Positions 1 through 10,940 of a stretch of DNA of 64,000 bases are shown here, in pieces. The notes under the pieces were generated by a model. The model ran no database searches. It had not been told where the DNA came from and saw nothing but the letters and a program-made list of their open reading frames with translations. A program made the position numbers and the translations under genes. Position 1 is the first letter of the stretch; each line of letters starts with the position of its first letter. The DNA lies in NCBI RefSeq assembly GCF_003990045.1, contig NZ_RZGZ01000002.1, forward strand, positions 124,001 through 188,000, read 5' to 3'. Source of the DNA: Labedella endophytica (GTDB taxonomy: Bacteria; Actinomycetota; Actinomycetes; Actinomycetales; Microbacteriaceae).

Positions 1-660
1 CAGCAGAAGGTCGCGGCAGCCTACGAGGCCGGCAAGATCCAGCCGGACCTCGTCCCCGTGGCCGTGCGCAGCGCCCAGGGATGGGGCCTCGCCACCGCCG
101 ACGAGGGCATGCGTCCGGAGACGACGATGGAGGGACTCGCCGCCCTGCGCACGCCGTTCCGCCCGCACGGCCGCGTCTCGGCCGGTAACGCGTCACCGCT
201 CACCGACGGCGCCACCGTCAGCCTCCTCGCGTCCGGCGACGCGGTGAAGGAGCTGTCGCTCGCCCCGAAGATGCGCATGGTCTCCTTCGCCTTCGCCGGC
301 GTCGAGCCCGAGGTCATGGGCCTCGGTCCCGTCCCGTCGACGGAGAAGGCGCTCCGCAAGGCCGGCCTCACGATCGAGGACATCGGCCTGTTCGAGCTGA
401 ACGAAGCCTTCGCCGTGCAGGTGCTGTCCTTCCTCGACCACTTCGGCGTCGACGACGACGACCCCCGTGTGAACCCGTGGGGCGGCGCGATCGCGATCGG
501 TCACCCGCTCGCGGCCTCGGGGGTGCGCCTCATGATCCAGCTGGCCCGCCAGTTCGCCGAGCGCCCCGACGTGCGGTACGGCCTCACGGCCATGTGCGTC
601 GGCCTCGGCCAGGGCGGCACGGTCATCTGGGAGAACCCGAACTGGAAGGGAAAGAGGTAG
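1..660 (+). CDS. fadA: Acetyl-CoA C-acyltransferase (thiolase), 3' part
   Basis: This is the C-terminal 219 residues of a thiolase; the 5' end lies before the window. Thiolases cleave 3-ketoacyl-CoA with CoA in the last step of beta-oxidation. The visible part holds the conserved NEAFAVQ segment, the catalytic histidine in AIAIGHPLAASG and the second catalytic cysteine in AMCVGLGQGG near the C-terminus. The N-terminal nucleophilic cysteine is outside the window. The stop is four bases before the start of the hydratase/dehydrogenase gene, so the two form the usual alpha/beta beta-oxidation operon. Assignment to the fatty-acid oxidation type rather than the biosynthetic type rests on this neighbour. 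Confidence 0.95.
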   Translation, partial: QQKVAAAYEAGKIQPDLVPVAVRSAQGWGLATADEGMRPETTMEGLAALRTPFRPHGRVSAGNASPLTDGATVSLLASGDAVKELSLAPKMRMVSFAFAGVEPEVMGLGPVPSTEKALRKAGLTIEDIGLFELNEAFAVQVLSFLDHFGVDDDDPRVNPWGGAIAIGHPLAASGVRLMIQLARQFAERPDVRYGLTAMCVGLGQGGTVIWENPNWKGKR

Positions 661-664
661 CAGC

Positions 665-2800
665 ATGAACGACTACGAGAACATCGACTTCACGCCGCTC
701 GTCGCCCTGTCGGACGACGAGGTCGTCACCCGCTCCTTCGTCCGCGACGTTCCGCTGTCGGAGGGCCGCGTGCTGGCGCTCGTCACGCTCGACAACGGCC
801 GCGACCACACCCGTCCGAACACACTCGGCCCGGCGACGCTGCTCGAGCTGCGCGACGTCCTCGACGGTCTCCGCGAGCGAGCGTCCCGCGGCGAGATCCA
901 TGGTGTCGCCGTCACGGGCAAGCCCTTCATCCTCGCCGCCGGGGCCGACCTCAGCCAGGTCGACATCATCCCCGACCGCAAGACGGCCGCCCTGCTGCCG
1001 AAGCTCGGCCACGACGCGCTCGGTCGACTCGGCGACCTCGGCGTCCCGAGCTTCACCTTCATCAACGGTCTCGCCCTCGGTGGCGGGCTCGAGATCGCCC
1101 TGAACTCGGACTACCGCACTCTCGACATGTCGACGGCGGCGATCGCGCTCCCCGAGGTCTTCCTGGGCCTCATCCCCGGGTGGGGCGGCGCCTATCTGCT
1201 GCCGAACCTCATCGGCATCGAGAACGCCCTCAAGGTCGTCATCGAGAACCCGCTCAAGAACAACCGCACGCTCAAGCCGAAGGACGTGCTCGAGCTGGGG
1301 ATCGCGGATGTCGGATTCGCCCCCGCGACTTTCCTCGAGCAGTCGATCCGCTGGGCGGACGGCGTCATCGCCGGGAGTGTCACCGTCAAGCGGCCTCACG
1401 CCCCCGGCCGCATCGAGCGCGCCGTCAAGTGGGACGCCGCCGTCGGCATCGCACGCAAGCAGGTCGCCTCGCGACTCGGGACCGTCCAGACGTCGCCGTA
1501 CGTCGCGATGGACCTGCTGAAGGCCGCGAAGTCCGGCACGAGGGCGGAAGGATTCGCCCGCGAGGACGACGCCCTCACCGACCTCATCTCGGGGGATCAA
1601 TTCCGGGCGAGCGTCTACGCCTTCAACCTCGTCCAGAAGCGGGCTAAGCGACCGGCTGGCGCTCCCGACCCGAAGATCGCCCGGAGGATCTCGAAGGTCG
1701 GCGTCATCGGCGCCGGCCTGATGGCGAGCCAGTTCGCACTGCTGTTCGTCCGTCGCCTCCAGGTGCCCGTGGTGATCACGGACCTCGATCAGGCGCGCGT
1801 CGACAAGGGACTCGCCTACATCACCGGTGAGATCGACACCCTGCGGGGGAAGGGCCGGATCTCGGGAGACGAGGCGAACCGGTTACGTGCGCTCGTCACG
1901 GGCACGACGAACCGAGCGGACTTCGCGGACGCCGACTGGGTGATCGAGGCGGTGTTCGAAGAGCTCGGCGTCAAGCAGGAGGTCTTCGCGGACATCGAGA
2001 AGTACGTGGGCCCGGAGACCATCCTCGCCACCAACACGTCGTCCCTCTCGGTCGAGCGGATCGGCGAGAAGCTGGCACACCCCGAGCGCCTCGTGGGCTT
2101 CCACTTCTTCAACCCCGTCGCGGTCATGCCTCTCATCGAGGTGGTCTCCGCTCCGGCGACGGACGACGTCACGCTGTCGACGGCGATGGCCACGGCCAAG
2201 GCGCTGCGGAAGAACGCGGTCATCACCCGCGACACTCCGGGATTCGTCGTGAATCGCGTGCTCGCCAAGGTCCTCGGCGAGGCGATGCGCGCCGTGGACA
2301 GCGGAACGCCGTTCGCGGACGTCGACACCGCTCTCGCGCCGCTCGGCCTCCCCATGGCCCCATCGGCCCTGCTCGACCTCGTCGGGCTCAAGGTGGGGGC
2401 GCACGTGCTCGACACGCACCACGCGGCCTTCCCCGAGCGGTTCTACCGGTCGGACAACCTGCACGCCCTCGCCGACCACGGCTCGCTCCTCGAGAAGGAC
2501 AAGTCGGGGAAGATCACGGGCTTCGACAAGACCGCGCTCAAGATCGTCTCGGGCGGCGGCACCCCGACGCCCGGCGACGAGATCCTCCGGCGGCTGCAGG
2601 ACGGCCTCGCCGACGAGATCCACCGGATGCTCGAGGACGACGTGGTCCACGCGGCCGAGGACATCGACCTCTGCATGATCCTCGGAGCCGGCTGGCCGTT
2701 CCAGATGGGCGGAGTCACACCGTACCTCGACCGGGTCGGCGCGAGCGAGCGTGCCTTCGGTGGCACGTTCCACTCCCCGCGCATCGCGGGCGTCGAGTAG
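665..2800 (+). CDS. fadB: 3-hydroxyacyl-CoA dehydrogenase / enoyl-CoA hydratase
   Basis: A 711-residue bifunctional beta-oxidation enzyme that hydrates trans-2-enoyl-CoA and oxidises the 3-hydroxyacyl-CoA with NAD+. The N-terminal crotonase domain (about 1-250) contains the oxyanion-hole segments GKPFILAAGADL and NGLALGGGLEIAL. The Rossmann domain begins near residue 340 with GVIGAGLMASQF, in which the usual MG is MA. The segment VGFHFFNPVAVMPLIEVV and a C-terminal dehydrogenase domain follow. Length matches the actinobacterial family. It starts four bases after the thiolase stop, so the two are probably cotranscribed and form the trifunctional complex. A strong terminator lies just downstream. 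Confidence 0.95.
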   Translation: MNDYENIDFTPLVALSDDEVVTRSFVRDVPLSEGRVLALVTLDNGRDHTRPNTLGPATLLELRDVLDGLRERASRGEIHGVAVTGKPFILAAGADLSQVDIIPDRKTAALLPKLGHDALGRLGDLGVPSFTFINGLALGGGLEIALNSDYRTLDMSTAAIALPEVFLGLIPGWGGAYLLPNLIGIENALKVVIENPLKNNRTLKPKDVLELGIADVGFAPATFLEQSIRWADGVIAGSVTVKRPHAPGRIERAVKWDAAVGIARKQVASRLGTVQTSPYVAMDLLKAAKSGTRAEGFAREDDALTDLISGDQFRASVYAFNLVQKRAKRPAGAPDPKIARRISKVGVIGAGLMASQFALLFVRRLQVPVVITDLDQARVDKGLAYITGEIDTLRGKGRISGDEANRLRALVTGTTNRADFADADWVIEAVFEELGVKQEVFADIEKYVGPETILATNTSSLSVERIGEKLAHPERLVGFHFFNPVAVMPLIEVVSAPATDDVTLSTAMATAKALRKNAVITRDTPGFVVNRVLAKVLGEAMRAVDSGTPFADVDTALAPLGLPMAPSALLDLVGLKVGAHVLDTHHAAFPERFYRSDNLHALADHGSLLEKDKSGKITGFDKTALKIVSGGGTPTPGDEILRRLQDGLADEIHRMLEDDVVHAAEDIDLCMILGAGWPFQMGGVTPYLDRVGASERAFGGTFHSPRIAGVE

Positions 2801-2838
2801 GCCTGTCGCGTACGGGCAGCGAGTAGACACGTCCAGTG

Positions 2839-2882
2839 CGAGGAAGGCCCCCGACCGTTCACCCGGTCGGGGGCCTTCCTCG
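2839..2882. terminator. Bidirectional terminator between fadB and dxs
   Basis: Perfect 19-bp inverted repeat (2839-2857 with 2864-2882, stem GAGGAAGGCCCCCGACC) with a 6-nt loop, placed between two convergent genes. It can serve both fadB (plus) and dxs (minus). Confidence 0.9.
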
Positions 2883-2909
2883 TATCCGGCCGATCGGACC
2901 GGGATCTCG

Positions 2910-4886
2910 TCAGCGGGAGTCGTCGTCCGACGACCTCGCCCGGTCGGCGTCCGCGAGGAGGTCGTCGTGGCCCGTGGCCTCACCGTCGAGCGGGCGGGCC
3001 ACCGGGATCCGCGTCCCGAGCACCTGGGAGACGACGCCCCGCGCGATCGACTTCGCCGTGAGCCCCACGTCCTCGAGGATCTCGCCACGGGAGGCGTGCG
3101 CGAGGAACCGGTCGGGAAGACCCAGCTCGTCGACTGCAGTGTCGATCCCCGCCGCGCGCAGATCCTGACGCACGCGTGTGCCGATCCCTCCCACGCGTAT
3201 ACCGTCCTCGAGGGTGATGACGAGGCGGTGGCCCGCCGCGAGCTCGACGACCGATGCGGGTACGGGAATGACCCACCGCGGGTCGACGACCGTCGCGCCG
3301 ATGCCGTGCGCCTCGAGCAGAGCGGCCACATCGAGGGCGAGTCGGGCGAACGGCCCGACCCCCACGATGAGGACGTCGCGGCGATCGGAACGCGCGAGCA
3401 CGTCGACCCCGTCGTGAAGCCTCTCGAGAGCGGGGATGTCCTCCCCCACGTCTCCCTTGGGGAAGCGGAGGACGGTGGGCGCGTCGTCGACGGCGACGGC
3501 CTCGCCGAGCTCCTCGGTGAGTCGCGTCCCGTCACGCGGGGCTGCGATCCTGATCCCCGGAACCGCCTGCAGGAGCGCGAGATCCCAGACACCGTGGTGG
3601 CTCGGGCCGTCGGGTCCCGTGACACCCGCGCGGTCGAGCACGAACGTCACGCCCGCGCCGTGCAGGGCGACGTCCATGAGGACCTGGTCGAAGGCGCGAT
3701 TCACGAACGTCGCGTAGAGCGCGACCACCGGGTGAAGCCCGCCGAAGGCGAGGCCCGCCGCCGAGGTCACGGCGTGCTGCTCGGCGATCCCGACGTCGAA
3801 CACTCGCGCGGGGAACCGCTCCGCCATCCGGTGGAGACCCGTCGGGCGCAGCATCGCCGCCGTGATGCCCACGAGGCGTTCGTTCGAACCGGCGAGACGC
3901 ACGAGCGAGTCACCGAAGACGTCGGTCCAACTCGGACCGGTGCCGGCATCGAGGGGCTCGCCCGTCTCGGGGTCGATCTTCCCCACAGCGTGGAACTGAT
4001 CCGCGACGTCCCGCCGCGCGGGCTCGTAACCGCGCCCCTTCTCCGTGATGGCGTGCACGATGACCGGTCCGCCGTAGTCACGCGCGTGTTGGAGGACCTC
4101 CTCGAGAGCTTGCAGATCGTGTCCGTCCACGGGGCCGAGGTACTTGATGTCGAGGTTGGAGTAGAGCGCCTCGTTGTTGGTGAAGCGCGACAGGAACCCG
4201 TGGGCTCCCCCGCGAACGCCACGGTAGATCGCCCGTCCGGGAGGCCCGAAGCGCGAGAAGACCTGTTCGCTCGACCGGTGCAGCGACTGATAGGTCTTGC
4301 GCACGCGGACGTCGTTGAGGAACCGAGCCATCCCACCGATCGTGGGCGCGTACGAGCGGCCGTTGTCGTTGACGATGAGGACGAGCCGGCGGGTGTTGTC
4401 GTCGCTGATGTTGTTGAGCGCCTCCCACGTCATCCCGCCCGTGAGGGCGCCGTCTCCCACGACCGCCACGACGGTCCGGTCGTCCTGCCCCGTCATGGTG
4501 AAGGCGCGGGAGATCCCGTCGGCCCACGAGAGGGAGCTGGAGGCGTGGGAGCTCTCTACGATGTCGTGCTCGGATTCCGCGCGCTGGGGATAGCCGGCGA
4601 GGCCGCCCTTCTGCCGGAGCGTCGAGAAGTCGCGACGGCCGGTGAGCAGCTTGTGGACGTAGGACTGGTGGCCCGTGTCGAACACGATCGCGTCCTGGGG
4701 CGAGTGGAACACCCGGTGCATCGCGATGCTCAGTTCGACGACCCCGAGGTTCGGCCCGAGGTGCCCGCCCGTGCGGGAGACCTCCGCCACGAGGAACCGG
4801 CGGATCTCCCGTGCGAGTTCCTCGAGCTGCCGCGGGTTCAAGGCGTCGAGATCGCGTGGTCCGTCGATGCCGTCGAGAAGAGTCAT
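2910..4886 (-). CDS. dxs: 1-deoxy-D-xylulose-5-phosphate synthase
   Basis: A 658-residue thiamine-diphosphate enzyme that condenses pyruvate and glyceraldehyde 3-phosphate, the first step of the MEP isoprenoid pathway. The N-terminal half has the Dxs signature HLGPNLGVVELSIAMH, the cofactor motif GDGALTGGMTWEALNN (about 150) and SFHAVGK-like QFHAVGKIDPETG. The transketolase-like pyrimidine domain has VGITAAML and DVGIAEQHAVTSAAG, and the C-terminal domain follows. The ATG start gives the usual N-terminus (LDGIDGPRDLDALNPRQLEELAREIR). It is a single gene, convergent with fadB. Its 3' end carries an acidic, charged tail of roughly 20 residues beyond the usual end. Confidence 0.96.
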   Translation of the reverse strand: MTLLDGIDGPRDLDALNPRQLEELAREIRRFLVAEVSRTGGHLGPNLGVVELSIAMHRVFHSPQDAIVFDTGHQSYVHKLLTGRRDFSTLRQKGGLAGYPQRAESEHDIVESSHASSSLSWADGISRAFTMTGQDDRTVVAVVGDGALTGGMTWEALNNISDDNTRRLVLIVNDNGRSYAPTIGGMARFLNDVRVRKTYQSLHRSSEQVFSRFGPPGRAIYRGVRGGAHGFLSRFTNNEALYSNLDIKYLGPVDGHDLQALEEVLQHARDYGGPVIVHAITEKGRGYEPARRDVADQFHAVGKIDPETGEPLDAGTGPSWTDVFGDSLVRLAGSNERLVGITAAMLRPTGLHRMAERFPARVFDVGIAEQHAVTSAAGLAFGGLHPVVALYATFVNRAFDQVLMDVALHGAGVTFVLDRAGVTGPDGPSHHGVWDLALLQAVPGIRIAAPRDGTRLTEELGEAVAVDDAPTVLRFPKGDVGEDIPALERLHDGVDVLARSDRRDVLIVGVGPFARLALDVAALLEAHGIGATVVDPRWVIPVPASVVELAAGHRLVITLEDGIRVGGIGTRVRQDLRAAGIDTAVDELGLPDRFLAHASRGEILEDVGLTAKSIARGVVSQVLGTRIPVARPLDGEATGHDDLLADADRARSSDDDSR

Positions 4887-4943
4887 CCCGTGCCTTGCCT
4901 TCCGATCCGTGATCCCTCCACTCTACGCAGCACACCCTTAAAG

Positions 4944-4986
4944 CGGACGGCGACCGGACCGCGTGAGCGGATCCGGTCGCCGTCCG
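4944..4986 (-). terminator. Intrinsic terminator of acnA
   Basis: A 15-bp inverted repeat (4944-4958 with 4972-4986) with an inner CCGC/GCGG stem. Read on the minus strand it is followed by CTTTAA. It lies 24 nt past the acnA stop and before the dxs start. Confidence 0.8.
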
Positions 4987-5009
4987 TCACACCGACGGGC
5001 GCGTGAGCG

Positions 5010-7853
<2,844 letters not shown>

Positions 7854-7925
7854 GATGTCTCTCCTTCGTCGGCGCCATCGGCGCACTCATGTCAATCTTG
7901 GATTCCCGGAGCGCCAGGGGCTAGC

Positions 7926-7943
7926 AAGGAGGTCCTAACCTCC
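7926..7943 (-). terminator. Weak hairpin in the dut-operon/acnA intergenic region
   Basis: Read on the minus strand this is GGAGGT-TAGG-ACCTCC followed by TTG. It could be a weak terminator for readthrough from the dut operon, or an attenuator in the acnA leader. Low certainty because the stem is only 6 bp. Confidence 0.35.
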
Positions 7944-7962
7944 CGCCGCACGAAGCGCGACT

Positions 7963-8001
7963 CGCGGATCCGCGATTTATCTCGATGTCGAGATAATTCT
8001 A
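7963..8001 (-). promoter_or_regulatory. acnA promoter with palindromic operators
   Basis: On the minus strand a -10-like TAGAAT (8001 to 7996) is followed at once by TTATCTCGATGTCGAGATAA (7977-7996), two 9-nt arms in perfect inverted repeat around TG. The predicted start of transcription falls inside the palindrome. Two bases further lies a second perfect palindrome, CGCGGATCCGCG (7963-7974). The geometry fits a repressor that occludes the acnA promoter. The first half-site resembles MarR-type operators, but no regulator gene is adjacent. The 5' UTR would be about 135 nt. Confidence 0.6.
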
Positions 8002-8059
8002 GCGCAGTGGAGAACCTCCTCGCGGGCCGCCGGGCTGCGGAGGAGCGGGATCGCGACGA

Positions 8060-8797
8060 TCAGGCCGCGTCTCGCGTCGTCGAGCGCAGGAGCGATCGGA
8101 TGACGAGCCAGGTGACGACGAGGAGGGGGGCGTAGAGGGGGATCCCCATCACGAGCCGCGCGGTTCCGAGCGCCTCGATGGCTCCGGCGTAATACAGAGG
8201 CATCTGGACGATCAGGCGCAGCGCGAAGAGGCCGCACCACATCAGGGTGAGGGCCGAATAGATCCGGCGGAGCCGTCGATCGTCGCGCCAGGTCGTCCCC
8301 GCACCCGTGAGGAAGCCGGCAGCGACGCCGATGATGGGCCACCCGATGAACACCGACGCGAGCAGGACCGCGAAGTACGCTCCGTTCGTCCAGAAGCCGG
8401 GGATGTAGTAGTCCTCGGGCCGGTTGTTGAGCAACGCGAGCACGGCGGACAGCACGATGCCGAGAACGCCGCCGATCGCCGGCGCGGTCGGCTGGCGCTG
8501 GATGATCCGCGCGACCACGAAGACAGCACCCACGATGAGAGGAAGCGCGATGGAGAGGACGAGGTCACGCGTGAGCGTGTATGCGACGAGGAAGACGAGG
8601 CCCGGGAGCATCGCCTCGATGACTCCGCGCACGCCGCCGATCGCGGCGAGGACGCTCTTCCCGTCCACCTGCCCCGACTCCGCGAGTCGTCCGATACCGG
8701 AGGAACGGGCAGCCTGCTCGAGACGCGCGCGCGCGCCGTCGTCATCGGAGCCCCCGGAGTCCGGGGCCGAGCCGCCGGCGACCGGGTCGTTCGTCAT
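8060..8797 (-). CDS. DUF3159 family membrane protein
   Basis: A 245-residue integral membrane protein of the DUF3159 family, common in Actinobacteria and of unknown function. A charged, disordered cytoplasmic N-terminus of about 45 residues is followed by several hydrophobic segments (for example FLVAYTLTRDLVLSIALPLIVGAVFVVA and GVLGIVLSAVLALL), with the family-like stretch RPEDYYIPGFWTNGAYFAVLLASVFIGWPIIG. The ATG start overlaps the stop of the DUF3710 gene by four bases (ATGA), so the two are translationally coupled. It is the last gene of the dut-DUF3710-DUF3159 operon. Confidence 0.9.
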   Translation of the reverse strand: MTNDPVAGGSAPDSGGSDDDGARARLEQAARSSGIGRLAESGQVDGKSVLAAIGGVRGVIEAMLPGLVFLVAYTLTRDLVLSIALPLIVGAVFVVARIIQRQPTAPAIGGVLGIVLSAVLALLNNRPEDYYIPGFWTNGAYFAVLLASVFIGWPIIGVAAGFLTGAGTTWRDDRRLRRIYSALTLMWCGLFALRLIVQMPLYYAGAIEALGTARLVMGIPLYAPLLVVTWLVIRSLLRSTTRDAA

Positions 8798-9510
8798 GCG
8801 TCGGTGGGTGCCGCGTCGGTGGAGGCGGACGTGGGCATCTTCAGCGGGATCAGGTCGCGCGGCGGCATCGGCTGCGTGCCACGGACGACGACGACGCTGC
8901 GGAAGAGATCCTCGATCTTCTCTGCGGCCTCGGGCGAGGACGTGCCCTCCCCCGCGATGACGCCGCGAAGGAACCAGCGGGGTCCGTCGATGCCCACGAA
9001 TCGGGCGACACGACTCGAGGTGCCCGAGCCATCCGCTGCGGCGACCGGGACCTGGGCCCGGATCTCGGGGCCGAAGGGGCCCTCCACATCCGTGACGGTC
9101 CCGCCCTGCTTGGTGATCTGCTCGACGATCTGCAGCCGTGTCTCGTGCCAGAGACCCGTCGTGCGGGGCGCCGCGAACGGCTGGACCTGGAGGGAGGAGC
9201 CGGCGTAGTCCAGACCGACGGCGACGATCCGCTTCGAGCTCTCCTCCACCTCGAGCCGGAGATTGAGTCCTTCGCGCGGCAGGATCTTGACCCCGCCGAG
9301 ATCGATGTACGGCCGAACCGCATTCGCTTCCGCCTCGTCGAACGGGCCGTTCTCCGCACGGTCGGCCGGAGCGGACTTCGCGTCGAGGTCGAGATCCGGC
9401 TCGCCCTCGGGGGCGTCGATCGCGTCGACGACGTCGTCGGTGGGCGGGATCGTCTCGACGTCGGTCGTCACCGCGGCGGCCTCGGCCGTGGTCTTCTTGG
9501 ATCGCTTCAT
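8794..9510 (-). CDS. DUF3710 family protein
   Basis: A 238-residue soluble protein of the DUF3710 family, conserved in Actinobacteria beside dut. The lysine/alanine-rich N-terminus (about 60 residues, MKRSKKTTAEAAAV) is probably disordered. The conserved core follows (PYIDLGGVKILPREGLNLRLEVEE, GLWHETRLQIVEQITKQGG, GPRWFLRGVIAGEG). No catalytic motif is evident. It overlaps dut upstream and DUF3159 downstream, each by four bases. Function is unknown; the operon places it near nucleotide-pool maintenance only by association. Confidence 0.9.
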   Translation of the reverse strand: MKRSKKTTAEAAAVTTDVETIPPTDDVVDAIDAPEGEPDLDLDAKSAPADRAENGPFDEAEANAVRPYIDLGGVKILPREGLNLRLEVEESSKRIVAVGLDYAGSSLQVQPFAAPRTTGLWHETRLQIVEQITKQGGTVTDVEGPFGPEIRAQVPVAAADGSGTSSRVARFVGIDGPRWFLRGVIAGEGTSSPEAAEKIEDLFRSVVVVRGTQPMPPRDLIPLKMPTSASTDAAPTDA

Positions 9511-9962
9511 CGTGTCTCTCCCGTTTCCGTGCCGTATCCGCTCGAACCGAACCCACCTGCGCCACGCGCACTCCCCGGCAGTGTCTCCACCGGGACGAAA
9601 CGCGCTCGTGTCACCGGCATCACGATGAGCTGAGCGATGCGGTCACCCACCGCGATGTCGTACGACTCGCGCGCATCGGTGTTGAGCAGCGTCACCTTGA
9701 TCTCACCCCGGTAGCCGGCGTCCACCGTTCCCGGCGCGTTGACGACGGTGATGCCGTGCTTGGTCGCGAGCCCGCTGCGGGGAACGACGAAACCGACGAA
9801 CCCGTCGGGCAGCGCGATCGAGACGCCGGTACCGACGAGGGCACGCTCGCCCGGGTCGAGACGGACCGCCTCCGCCGCGCGCAGATCGGCCCCCGCGTCA
9901 CCGGGGTGGGCGTAGCTCGGAGGTTCGGGAGCGATAATGAGAACGTCAACGCTTTCGGTCAC
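9507..9962 (-). CDS. dut: dUTP diphosphatase
   Basis: A 151-residue trimeric dUTPase that hydrolyses dUTP to dUMP and PPi, keeping uracil out of DNA and supplying dUMP for thymidylate. The five family motifs are visible: AHPGDAGADL, VPRSGLATKHG, NAPGTVDAGYRGEIKV, GDRIAQLIVMPV and the C-terminal GAGGFGSSGYG arm that closes over the site. The start is the GTG at 9962 (VTESVDVLIIAPE). A longer frame exists upstream but has no family similarity. A TACCCT hexamer 6 nt upstream suggests a leaderless message. It is the first gene of the operon with DUF3710 and DUF3159 and is divergent from the DUF3093 gene. Confidence 0.96.
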   Translation of the reverse strand: MTESVDVLIIAPEPPSYAHPGDAGADLRAAEAVRLDPGERALVGTGVSIALPDGFVGFVVPRSGLATKHGITVVNAPGTVDAGYRGEIKVTLLNTDARESYDIAVGDRIAQLIVMPVTRARFVPVETLPGSARGAGGFGSSGYGTETGETR

Positions 9963-9968
9963 GTGTCG

Positions 9969-9974
9969 AGGGTA
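9969..9974 (-). promoter_or_regulatory. -10 box, leaderless dut
   Basis: TACCCT ends 6 nt before the GTG start of dut and no Shine-Dalgarno is present. Confidence 0.55.
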
Positions 9975-9993
9975 ATGCAGAACTCCGAACGAA

Positions 9994-10449
9994 GTGGGTG
10001 CGGTGCGGTATCGGGAAAAGCTCTGGCCGGCGCGATGGATCCTCGTGGCGACGCTCCTCGTGATACCGGCCAGCGCACTGGTCTTCGCTCCCCTGTCGTG
10101 GACACTCGGCTTCGCCACGGGCATCGTCCTCTACGCGGGCTGCCTCGGCCTCTACATCCGTGCGGGCGTGCCGCTCGAGATCACGGACACCGAGTTCCGC
10201 GCGGGCCGCGCCCGGATCGACCTCTGCTTCATCGGGTCGGCGACCCCGTACTCGGGGCAGGAGGCGACGGCCCAGCGGGGCCCGGAACTCGACGCTCGCG
10301 CGTGGCTCCTCCTCCGCGGCGGGGTGTCCGGCGTGGTGCGCATCGAGATCGACGATCCGGGCGACCCCACTCCCTATTGGCTCGTATCGACAAGAAACCC
10401 CGATCTGCTCGTCTCCGAGCTGACCGGGGCTGTTGCCTCACGCGCCTGA
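9994..10449 (+). CDS. DUF3093 family membrane protein
   Basis: A 151-residue protein of the actinobacterial DUF3093 family, function unknown. The N-terminus has basic residues and then two adjacent hydrophobic helices (WILVATLLVIPASALVFAP and GFATGIVLYAGCLGLYI, about 14-53), followed by a roughly 95-residue cytoplasmic domain ending in DDPGDPTPYWLVSTRNPDLLVSELTGA, typical of the family. The start is a GTG at 9994; a second in-frame GTG at 10003 is possible and neither has a strong ribosome binding site. It is divergent from dut, the usual arrangement in Actinobacteria. Confidence 0.85.
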   Translation: MGAVRYREKLWPARWILVATLLVIPASALVFAPLSWTLGFATGIVLYAGCLGLYIRAGVPLEITDTEFRAGRARIDLCFIGSATPYSGQEATAQRGPELDARAWLLLRGGVSGVVRIEIDDPGDPTPYWLVSTRNPDLLVSELTGAVASRA

Positions 10450-10451
10450 CG

Positions 10452-10745
10452 TCAGGCGGAGCATTCCGCGCACAGCGGGCCGAGCTTCGACTCGTGGTCG
10501 AACTGGGAGCGATGCTTCACGAGGAAGCAGCTCACGCAGGTGAACTCGTCCGCCTGGGGCGGGAGCACCACGACGTCGAGGTCGAGGTCCGACAGGTCGG
10601 CGCCGGGAAGGTCGAACCCCGAGGGGTTGTCCGCATCTTCGACGTCGACGGCACCGGACATCTTGTCAGGGACGCGCTCCTTGAGTGCCTCGATCGACTC
10701 GGAGTCGTCCTCGGTCTTGCGAGGGGCGTCGTAATCGGTTGCCAT
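10452..10745 (-). CDS. DUF4193 zinc-ribbon protein
   Basis: A 97-residue acidic protein of the DUF4193 family found throughout Actinobacteria. The N-terminal two thirds are acidic and probably disordered (MATDYDAPRKTEDDSESIEAL). The C-terminus has two CxxC pairs (FTCVSCFLV and GPLCAECSA) that probably bind one zinc ion. The start is the ATG at 10745; a much longer open frame runs upstream but is unrelated to the family. Its stop faces the DUF3093 stop with only two bases between them, so the genes are convergent. Function unknown. Confidence 0.88.
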   Translation of the reverse strand: MATDYDAPRKTEDDSESIEALKERVPDKMSGAVDVEDADNPSGFDLPGADLSDLDLDVVVLPPQADEFTCVSCFLVKHRSQFDHESKLGPLCAECSA

Positions 10746-10940
10746 ACCCGTCCATCTCTGCTGTGTAGTCCACTGAAATCGCGGCGTCAGTTTGCATGAA
10801 AGGTCCGCGAATAGCAAACCCGCGCCAAGCATCTCGACGACGCTTCCTGGACAACTTCCGGCACGCCTTGCGTATTCCCCGGAATGGCCGTCGTCCCGTG
10901 TGAGTATGGGGCATCCGGATCCATCCTGGAAGGCAGGCAC

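Noticed and set aside
7854-7886. Eleven-codon arginine-rich extension of aconitase
   Set aside because: It contains the GAAGGAG ribosome binding site of the GTG at 7853 and is not part of the family.
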